From: an uncultured Verrucomicrobiales bacterium | GTDB lineage: Bacteria; Verrucomicrobiota; Verrucomicrobiia; Verrucomicrobiales; Akkermansiaceae | Length of the DNA stretch: 19,994 nucleotides | Assembly (NCBI GenBank): GCA_937916135.1 | Contig: CALFTQ010000039.1 | Span: 1 to 19,994, forward strand | Direction of reading: 5' to 3' | Notes under the pieces: generated by a model | Seen by the model: the letters and a program-made list of their open reading frames with translations, nothing else | Told to the model about the DNA's origin: nothing | The model's database searches: none | Shown here: positions 1 through 9,300 of the stretch, one piece after another | Position numbering within the stretch: the stretch's first letter is position 1 | Layout: each line of letters starts with the position of its first letter | Position numbers and translations under genes: made by a program

Positions 1-65
1 GCGTCCGTATCGAGGTCTCACCCTACGATATGACCAAGGCCCGCATCACCTTCCGTCTGAACTAA
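1..65 (+). CDS. infA: Translation initiation factor IF-1, C-terminal fragment
   Basis: Only the last 20 codons and the TAA stop (63-65) are inside the window; the gene starts to the left. Reading from base 3, the peptide ends SPYDMTKARITFR followed by LN. This lines up residue for residue with the end of E. coli IF-1 (TPYDLSKGRIVFR then SR), including the PYD-[LM]-[ST]-K core of the last strand and helix of the OB fold. IF-1 is a protein of about 72 residues that binds the A site of the 30S subunit during initiation, so roughly residues 53-72 are seen. The gene converges on the giant minus-strand gene ending at 347, and a hairpin starts 4 nt after its stop. The match is short but distinctive; the alternative is another small OB-fold protein. 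Confidence 0.85.
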   Translation, partial: VRIEVSPYDMTKARITFRLN

Positions 66-68
66 AGT

Positions 69-188
69 CCTGCCCGCAGGGCAGGATATCGTCTGCGCCG
101 CAGGTGCAGATATCGTCCACGCCACAGGCGTGGATTTCGTCCGCCCGTGAAACGGGCGGATTTCGTTTTACGTCCTGCCAGCGGCAGG
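69..188 (+). repeat. Array of five variable-stem hairpins with a constant AT[A/T]TCGT linker
   Basis: Five short perfect or near-perfect inverted repeats follow each other: CCTGCCC-GCA-GGGCAGG (69-85), CTGCGCC-GCA-GGTGCAG (93-109, one G.U pair), CCACGCC-ACA-GGCGTGG (117-133), CCGCCCGT-GAA-ACGGGCGG (141-159) and CCTGCC-AGC-GGCAGG (174-188). Every loop is 3 nt. Units 1-4 are separated or followed by exactly 7 nt: ATATCGT (86-92, 110-116) or ATTTCGT (134-140, 160-166). The linker before unit 5 has decayed. The stems differ in sequence but keep pairing, so the conserved properties are the linker and the fold. The array begins 4 nt after the infA stop and could end transcription or protect the 3' end, but no U-tract follows. 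I know no established name for this family. Confidence 0.9.
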
Positions 189-217
189 ATGTTCCCATTA
201 CCCCTCGCCCTCTTCTC

Positions 218-234
218 TTCCCAATCATTGGGAA
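218..234. other. Small hairpin in the infA / giant-gene convergent gap
   Basis: TTCCCAA-TCA-TTGGGAA is a perfect 7-bp inverted repeat with a 3-nt loop. It has the stem and loop size of the neighbouring repeat family but lacks the AT[A/T]TCGT linkers on either side. It may be a decayed member or an independent stem-loop. No U-tract follows on either strand. Confidence 0.5.
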
Positions 235-259
235 ACAATAAATCACACCCTACAGGAAA

Positions 260-286
260 ACGATATCCGGCTCCGCCGGACGATAT
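260..286 (-). repeat. Single unit of the variable-stem hairpin family, opposite orientation
   Basis: CCGGC-TCC-GCCGG (267-279) is flanked on both sides by ACGATAT (260-266 and 280-286), the reverse complement of the ATATCGT linker. It is therefore a complete unit with both linkers on the minus strand. The same 5-bp stem CCGGC/GCCGG is found in a unit at 19549-19561 on the other strand. Confidence 0.85.
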
Positions 287-305
287 CCTCCCGTTGGTCG
301 GACGT

Positions 306-335
306 CCCGGCGCGGTCCATCACGACCGCGCCGGG
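306..335 (-). terminator. Strong stem-loop downstream of the 3780-aa gene
   Basis: CCCGGCGCGGTC-CATCAC-GACCGCGCCGGG is a perfect 12-bp GC-rich stem with a 6-nt loop, 11 nt after the stop codon of the giant gene on the minus strand. Placement and strength suggest a 3'-end or termination structure. In the minus-strand transcript the U-run (UUUU) lies before the stem, not after it, so this is not a textbook intrinsic terminator. Read on the plus strand, the stem is followed by AAAAT, so a canonical U-tract is missing there as well. Confidence 0.5.
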
Positions 336-346
336 AAAATCAATCA

Positions 347-3300
347 TCACACCTTTCTTCTGCGGCGGACGGCGAGCGCAGCCAGCGCCAGCAGGCTCAG
401 TGTAGCCGTAGCCGGTTCGGGCACGCTCAGGCCGGAAATGGTGATAACCAGGCTCCCTACATTGGATCCTGTGCCTGCACCATAGCTCACGGTGCAGGAA
501 GCTGCAGCAGCGTGGCTGATGCTCTCGCCCGCACTCAGCGTATCAGCAGCGGCCACACTTTCCGTGGCAACCTGCAGCAGCTCGCCCAGCAAGCCCCCGA
601 ACTTGATACCGTAGGCACTTTCCAGACCTGCCAGAGAACCGGCTGCATACGCAGTTTCCGTGCTGAAACCGGTGAACACGAACTCCAGGTCAACCATAGC
701 AGTTGCTCCCCCCATGGGGATGGAGGGATCCGCCACCAGAGTGAGCGTGGCCCCGTTGATGATGCCTGATACCCCCTCGACGTAGGTCAACATCGAGTTC
801 CCGGTAGCCCCCATCCCCACAGTCGGAGTGGCCCCCTGCATGGTGAACCGGCCCTGGCTCAGCACCACATTGGAAGCCGTCACATTCTGCAGTTTCACCG
901 GCGCCGCACCAATCGCTGCGGTGAGGGTTGTGTTTGTCAGGCTCATATCCCGAATAGTAAAGGAAGCACCCTCCATCAGGCGGGCCAGTGAGTAATCGCT
1001 CCGGGCGGCCAGGGTGGCATCTCCCCCATTGGTTCCCAGGGACACACCGCCGGCCATGGCGATGTTCTTACCGGCAACCACAGTCACGGTCTTGCCGCTG
1101 GCCGCGGAGAGGCTCTGCACCTCCATGTTTTCGCTGAGCTTCACATTACCACTAGTGGCCTCCAGACTGGTGATTGTGTTGGCGGAGTTGCTCACCGTCA
1201 GCGTGCCGCCACCGGCATTTTCCACGGATGAATTCACCAGCTGCTGACCGATGGTAGCGTCCGCTTCTGCGGTACTCTTCACATGACCATTGGTCAGCAC
1301 ATAGGAAGCGAGGGCCCCCTTCACCGTGGCATTATCTGCAGCGCCCCTATTGGAGAACTCCACCTTACTGAACGCGATGCTGCCGCCCTTGCCCAGGTTC
1401 ATGGTCGTATCCGAACCCAGGGAAACATTATTCGTGCCGGTGAGGTCGAGTGAGGCATTCCTGCCCACGTTGAGCTCTGCCTTACCATAGCTGGTCATCT
1501 TATTGATATCCAGCACCAGGGAAGCACCGTCCGCCACATCGATGGAGCCACCGGTATCCTCCAGGCCCTTTGAGGCGTTAATGTAGTTCAGGTGAATATC
1601 GTCTCTAGACCTAAACGTTGCATCTGCATTTTCCGCTGTTGCAAGCGACCCCTTGACATAGAAAGCCCCATTGTCCGTTCGATTAACGGTTGCTCCATTC
1701 TGCAACAACAACACGGCCCCTTCGTTAATCTGCAGACGCGTTCCCACACTTTCGCCTGTTACGGTAAGCGTCTTTCCTTCTGATATATTCATCACACCAG
1801 AAATATTTGGTCCATGAAGAATCCCATCGTTTTTGGTACTTACATCCAAGGTGGCATCCGACAACACGTTGAAAGTACCATTGAACGTGGTATTTGTGGC
1901 GCCTCCGGCTGCCTTCATGGACGTGCCGCTGAAGTTAATGATAGCCTTGTCATTCGACAAGATATTGCCATCCACCAGCTGGTAGGCGCCCCTCTCCAGG
2001 TTCAGGGTTGCGCCCTCGGCCAGCTCCAGCGAAGCAGGATTGAGGGTCATGCTGTCCGTGTGGATGGTCAGAACACCGGTTCCGGCAACATTGACAGTGC
2101 CGCTCCCCGTTGCGTTCAGGTTGTTCACCGTGGTCGTTCCCACAATGTTGACCGTGCCTCCGGACACGTTCAGCGTGTTCAGCGTAGTAACTGCATTGAA
2201 GTTTGTGGCTGCGTTGTCCGCCTGTGTAAATGAGCCCAGGTCAACATTGTTTGCAAAGGTCAGCGTTCCGCCGCCATTGAATAAGCAGCCTCCGGAGCCG
2301 CTCACCGTGCCATTAACGGTGAATGAAGCGTTGCCATTCTGCTCCGTGAGCGCGACATGCATGGTTCCCCCGGCCAGCACAAGGTCTGCATTCAACGCCG
2401 CAGCCCCCTGCACGGTCAGCAACGTGCCGGCGCCCAGATTGAGGGCCGAATCCAGGCTCAACTGAGTGCCGGTGGCCAGCGTAATATGCTCCGGTGCCAG
2501 TTCTCCGCTCAGGGTAGTGTGTCCCTGCTGCACCAGCAGTGACTTCAACCCGGCACCTGCCACAAACCCGACATTGCCATAGGTATGCACCGTGCCCACG
2601 CCAATGCTGCCGGCTCCCGAATAATCATGCAGATGCAGCACGCCCCCGCCGCCTATATCAATGACACCGGAAGTTGCATCCATGCTCAGGTTATGCAGAG
2701 TCTGGGTCGAGGAGCAGATATTCAGCACACCCCCATTGGTCAGGGTGATGGAAGCGGCATCATCCAAGGTAGCAGTACCGTTCAGCTCCAGTGTTCCCTT
2801 GTCCACAGCAATGGTGGCCCCGGTCACATCAAGAGCGGCATTCACGCGCACAGAGCCACTGCCTTTAAGCTCCAGAGAGTCTATGGATAAGACACTATTA
2901 ACATTTGAATAGTTGATATTATACGCCTGAGAGTTTTCAAACACCAGGGCTGCGGCATCCACGCTTTCAGCCAGCACCACGTTGCGATTCTCGGCTGCGT
3001 CAGTGAAGAGGAGAGTGGAGACTCCCTTGTTCTCTTCCGAGCCGAACACAGTGGTGCTCCAGGTGTGAGATTCATTCGTGCCGGTCCATATCTGCAAGCC
3101 GCCTTCATAGGCCGTGAGCCCCAGCCAGAGACCATTTTCCCTCACGTCTATTTCAGCCATTACAAAACTTGAAATGCCCCCCAGACTGAACTGAGCTCCC
3201 GATATACCCTCAGCAAAGGTTCCATCTACCAGGTGATAATCTCCGCTCTGAATATCCATCACGTTCTCGATGGAGATAATCTGCTGGCTCACGCCTTCTG

Positions 3301-6300
3301 CAAAGCTAATGGTATAACCATCCGCCACGGTGAGCATGGGCGCGCCGGAGTTCATGATTTCCTCGGAGAAGCTCAACACACCGCCATTCAGCACCAGGTT
3401 GCCATCCACCATGCCGCCATTGGCTATCAGCTCCATGCCTTCGTTCAACGAGGGGGTGCCGACCAGCGAGCCGCCGGACGAAAGACGAATGTGCGCCAGA
3501 TTGGCAGTGGCTACTAAAGAACCACCCGCCACATCTACAATACCGGTATAAGCGGACACATCACCGTTCACGTTCAAAACCCCATCTCCGGTTTTCCGGA
3601 GGAGACCGTCGCCAGCCAGAGCGGAATCAATAGAAACTGAGTAGCCGTTGGTATCAATCACAGTACCGTAATCCTTCGACACCAGCGTAATAGCCCCGGA
3701 GCCGGATTCAGAACTACTCGCGGTTGCGGTCCAGTCTGCCGTGGCGCGAATGGTACCGCGCCCTAATTCCACGAAATCTGACGCCCCTATATTCTGGATA
3801 CCGTATGAACCAATATTAATAACGGCACTTCCTTCTGCTGCGGAGCCCAGGCGCAACGCATCGGAGTTTCCACGATTGGAAGAGAACCGGATACCGAGCA
3901 GGTTCGCGGTGCCTGCATCGGCCTGCAGGGTGCCACCAGTATCCCACCCCATCAGCACGTAGGTGTTTTCCACATTCAATTCGCCACCGGTCAATTGCAG
4001 CACCGTGGCACAGGATTTCCAATGTGCCAGCAGCATGTCTGAATCAGTGTCATCACGCATGTTGTCGCCGGTCACTGTCAGAGCTGCCCCCTCTTCCACT
4101 GTTATCCGGGTTGCCTGGTTATTTGCGGTGTTACCCGCAGTTAACCGGGTAGCCGTTACTGACGCCCCGTTTTCCAGCACCACGGAGCCCAGGCCAAGTG
4201 ACAAATGCTGGGTTTCTACGGTTCCCGTCAGTCTGGTTTCACCACCACCTTTCAAGGTCATCGTATCCACCGTTGCTCCGGCAATCTCGAGATTGCCGGC
4301 ACCGCTCTTGCTCAGCGTTGCTCCGGCACCCTGAACCGACCCCAGCACAGAGTCGCCCTTCTCATGCACCAGTGCCAGCTCGGTTTCGGAATCAAGCTCC
4401 ACGGAATCGGCAGTCGTCGCCACTTCTACCCGCAATCCACCGCCACCGACAGTCACTGATTCAAAACCGAGGCTTTGGGCATCAGACACAAGTGAAAGCG
4501 TGCCGCTGCCGGTCTTGGTAAGGCTGCCGCCGGAGCTCGTCAAATTCAGGCTCTGGTTCTGGTTCACTGCCATACTCAGACGACCGGCCAGAGAAAGCCC
4601 CCCGTCTATCTGCAGCCCGGACTCAAACGCAGCGGAGGCACCGGCGGCCACGCTCACAGCATCCTGAACCTCGATCGGGATGCCGGTGAAACGGTAATCA
4701 CCACCATCCACGGTCAGGCTGGAGGCTATCACCGTGCATTCTACATTCAGCGTCGTGGTTTCAGCCTCTGCTCCGAAATGCAGCACATCCAGCATACGGA
4801 AAGCAGTTGTCTCGCCCTCCTGCGTTAACCAGTTCCCGGACTCAGTATCCCAGGTCCCCCCTGCCTGGCCGCTCCAGCTCAACTCGCGGCCGAAACCGCT
4901 CAACGTCACGCCAAGGTCGCTTCCTGTCTGCGAGATGACACAGGTGACTCCCCCAAGAGAACTCCCCTGCAACAGGAAATTGGCAGCACTTAATTCAGCA
5001 CCACTGATACTGCCCGCTCCGGTAATGAGACTGAAATAACCATTGACCCCGGATCTCACATCCAAATCAAACACACACCCCTCCGACAAATTCACCACAC
5101 CTGCATTCTGAATAGCAGAATGGTAAGTCACTTCTCCCGCAAGCGTGAGAACAGCCCCGGGCAAAACCTGAATGGGTTCTGCCACATCCAGCGAACCGGA
5201 AACCAGCAACGAACCACTCTGCACTGCGAGGGAGGACATCGTTACCTCCCCACTCAGCTCAGCCTGAGCAGAGCCGGCCTTTATCAGGGCTCCCGTTCCC
5301 GTAATACTGCCTGCATAAACTGCATCGTTGATTTCCAGAGCGTGCGCATTCACATTGATGGAGCCGCCGGAACCACGCAATTTTCCCACAGCAAAATCTG
5401 TTTCCAGAGCCAGGGTGCCGCCATTTACCGCCACGTCACCAGTCCCCAGAGCCCGGGCCTGGGCCACCGTGAGAGTGCCACTGTTGATCGTAGTGCCCCC
5501 GGTGTATGTATTGGCCGCTGCCAGGTTCACCTTAGCTCCATCCACCACCAGGGCCAGCGGAGATGCAGCATCGGAAATAAGGGAGTTCACCACGAACTTG
5601 TTGGCAGAGGCCGCATCCGGGTATGAAACGAACGTAAGCACCCCGGTGCCGGAAATGGTGCCGTTCACATCAGCGAGGGACCCATTCGACGCACCGCCGA
5701 TTATAGCTGATTCATCAACCAGAATATCGGCCGATATGGAATTGTTGTTCCCGCCGCCATTTCTCATTAAGAGTGAGCCGCCGCGGAGCAGAATCTGCGA
5801 TGCCTCCAGCGAGGCATTGTGCGTCATCACCAGCCTGGCTCCAGACTCCACCACCAGAGTCCCGGCCCGGTGCACCTTCTGGGCATCGAACCACAATTCG
5901 CCGTTTTTCACAGTGTAGTTCTCCAGTGCGGCCTCACCACCAATATGCACACGGGCGTTATTGTTGCCGGTCTGCTCCAGGGAGAAGCCGTTCCAGTCGA
6001 TGGCTGAGTGCAGGTTTACGTCACCGCTGCGGATGTAGAGCTCAGTATCGGCAGCCAGACTCAATTCACCATTGATTCCACCGCCGGCAAGCTGCAGCAC
6101 ACCACCCCGGGCAGTAATATGCCCGGAATAAGTCACATTATCTGCCTGCACATAGGTGGCCCCACGCTCCACAATGATATGCTCTACCCCCATGGCCCCA
6201 TATCCTACTTTGCTTGAGCCAAACGAGCCGCTCACCAGGTGCAGGGTGCCCAGGTCTCTCAGCGTGTAGTAGCCGCTGACATCTGCACCCCAGTCGATGA

Positions 6301-9300
6301 CGAGGGTACCATCGCCCCCTACATGGCCCTGCAGCTGCCCGGTGGCCGTCATACGCAGCGCACCGCTGGATATCTGAGTCTCACCGGTTACAAGGACGCC
6401 GCCATCCAGAGTCGTGGTGCCGGCACCAATCTGAGCCAGACTTCCCACCGTTGCCACCCCATTTGCAGAGCTTACAAAATAATCTTCAGACGAAGCAAAC
6501 ACGGCCTGCTGAGCGGAGCTATCGCCGGTTACAAGCACATTGCGACTCCCGGCAGCATCATCAAAGAACAACACATTGGCAGAACCGATATTCCGTTCGC
6601 TTGATCCAAAATAATCTGACGACCATTCGGTGCGCTCTGCAGTGCCATCCCACAACAGGGAATTATCCAGCATGTTCAAGGTAAGAAGCAAATGCCCGCT
6701 CTCATTCGTGCTCAGAGATGCTGAGTAATAATCCAGGCCCTGCAAGGTAATCTTATCCCTGATACCGGTCCAATCCCCTGTCGACAATACATAGGTCCGG
6801 TTCGCCCTCAACGCACCGGCATTCGTAAAGGAAATCACCTGCGATTCCCCCTGCATCTGCACCCCATTCAGGGCCAAAGCCGCCTCTGACTGGCCGTAAG
6901 CAGAGTTTACTGCCGCTCCATCAAACACAAACGAACCACCGGCCAGTGTCAGCACACCGGCAAAATCGGCACTCCCCTCTGCGCCGGCAGCCCCTGCAGC
7001 AACCGCAAATGCACGCGTCTCCTCCAGACTGAAATCCCCCATGCTCAGAGAAGAACCGTACGCCAGTGAAACATCCCCGCGAAGAGTAAGCGTATCTGCA
7101 GCAAAAGACAAGGTCCCCTCTGTCACCGTCACATCATTTAACGACACAGTACCGGTAAAATGCTGAGCTCCAGCCCCGGTCTTCACCAGGCTTATCCCCT
7201 GTTCGAGTGTATCGCCCGCATTTCCGATGGTTCCTGCATATGTAAACGACTTATCCGCCCCCGTATCTACAGAAAGCACCGCTGAGCGGGAGGTCGCAGG
7301 GCGGGCATTCCCGCTCAGCGCAGCCTCAGCCAGAGATACACCGGCATACACAAAACTATGTTCATTACCGGCAAGCCCCTTGATATGTGCATTGGCGGTA
7401 TTCAGCGCCAGGGATGCCACGGCATTGGCACCGGCGCCATCCAGGATGATATCAGCATTCCGGGCGGCATAATCACTGGCCAGCTCAATAAAGGCCCCAT
7501 GGGTACGGCTATCGGACCTGAAATCACGGTTCAAGGTTATGGTGCCGGTAAAATCGCCATCCCCCATGAGCACCATGCGCGAAGTCGTATCGTGGGTTGT
7601 GTTGGAGTTCCACTGCAAGGTTCCGGCTCCCGTCAGCGCTCCGATATTCCAGATGGTATTCCAGCTTTCTTCCCACACAGTCAAAACACCTCCGCCTACG
7701 TGCAGGTGCTCGATATTGCGCTGCATGTCATCAGCACTACCACGGGAACGGAGTGTCACGGCCTCTGCTGTAAGACTCAGGGTCCCGTCGATATCAATAC
7801 TTTGCTGGCTATTCAGGTCCAGATTTGCAGTCTCCACGGTCAGCGTTGCAGATGCGCCGCCGTAAGACTCATCCCAGAAAGTATAGCCACTATCACCGGT
7901 CAGGCGGGCGGTTGCCCCCTCAGCCAGCTGCAGGGAGGCGAGCCTCCGCAGGCCGCTACCACTCTGGTGCACCTCTGCGCTCGCCCCCGGCGAATCCACA
8001 GATATAGCAGCCTGCGTTTCGTACCCCAGATTCAGCAAAGCCCCATCGGCCAGGTGTACCGTTGAATCAGAACTCAGAACAGAAGCTCCTCCCAGCGTCA
8101 GGCTACCGGCTTGCACATACACCGAACCAACCGTACCGCTGGTTCCAAGCTCCAGGTCATTTTGACCTATCTTGCGCAGCGTGGTTATGTTCAGTTCTCC
8201 GGAAAGCGACAAATCTCCACTGCTGGCATCCATCACAAGCTCACCACGCCCCGTTGAGTCCAGCAAAGCACCGCCCTCTCCTCGCACGCTCTGAGTGAGG
8301 GTGATGATGTGGCCATTCAAATCGAAGCTGCCGCCGGCACCTAAAGTGAGCTCGCCCAGCAACCGCGTATCAGCCCCCATCAGCAACGTAATGTCGCCCC
8401 CCTCTGTCTGACTATTATTGCCCTGCACGGTTACGTCACTGCCAAACTCCTCTGCCAGGCGTAATTCCACTTTACCCCCACTGTGCGTCTGGGCATCCAC
8501 CACCACGTTTCTATCCCCGGTCAGTTCGTTCTTCACCACCAGGAACGCGTCTGCCGCAGCTGAAAAACGGTAATCCGCACCATCGGCCCATAAAACAGTC
8601 CCGGTATATGTCACATTCTCCGATGCACCGATGCTGAGCTGCGCATGCTCACTCAGGTCAATATCGGCGTCTGCTATTCTATCCACATATAATACACCGG
8701 CAGAAGCTTTTTCTACACGATCCAACAGCTCGACGTAAGAGGCTACCAGACCATTACCATAAGACACGGAAAAGTGAGACTCACCCAGAGTACCCTCCAG
8801 CGCATTCAGAATAACACCGGTTCCACGGAAAAAGACTTCTCCACTGAAAGTATTGCCGGTATTCGTCAATGTTACCTTGCCGGTCGAACTGGCATCACTC
8901 CCCAGGTAGAGATCCACATCCCCAAGCAGCAGAGAATGCACCACCAGCTCACCGCCACCACCACCGAGCACCCAGTAATAGCGCCCGTTCGCTCCCTCAT
9001 ATGCCGTCAATTCCGTATCTTCAGAGCCGTAGTTCACCGTGTGCCCTGCCAGCGCACCTATCGTAAGTCCCTTATGAGTACTCAGGTCGATGGGTGTAGC
9101 ATAGTCGGACATCAAAGCCAGCACACCGGTGGAGGCAGAATCAATATGAGCCAGGGCATCATACCCCTCTACAAATGCACCGGACGCAATAAAACCGGCA
9201 CCCCTCACCAGCCAGCGTTCCTCGCTCGTATTGCCGAGTGCGGCCACAGTTTCCGCCACCACACCACCGGCCACTATCTCCTTGCTGCCGGTATGCTCTG

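Noticed and set aside
69..188. Possible CRISPR array
   Set aside because: The constant element is only 7 nt and the variable parts are 15-19 nt palindromes, not spacers. No cas gene is present in the window.
347..1300. C-terminal autotransporter beta-barrel in the 3780-aa protein
   Set aside because: The last 300 residues are still beta-helix-like low-complexity sequence ending in a PEP-CTERM signal. There is no series of amphipathic strands and no terminal aromatic residue.
1591..1870. Stretch of the 3780-aa gene that looks somewhat more AT-rich than its surroundings
   Set aside because: The frame and beta-helix character continue without a break, and I could not measure the composition shift. 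It does not support a transfer claim.
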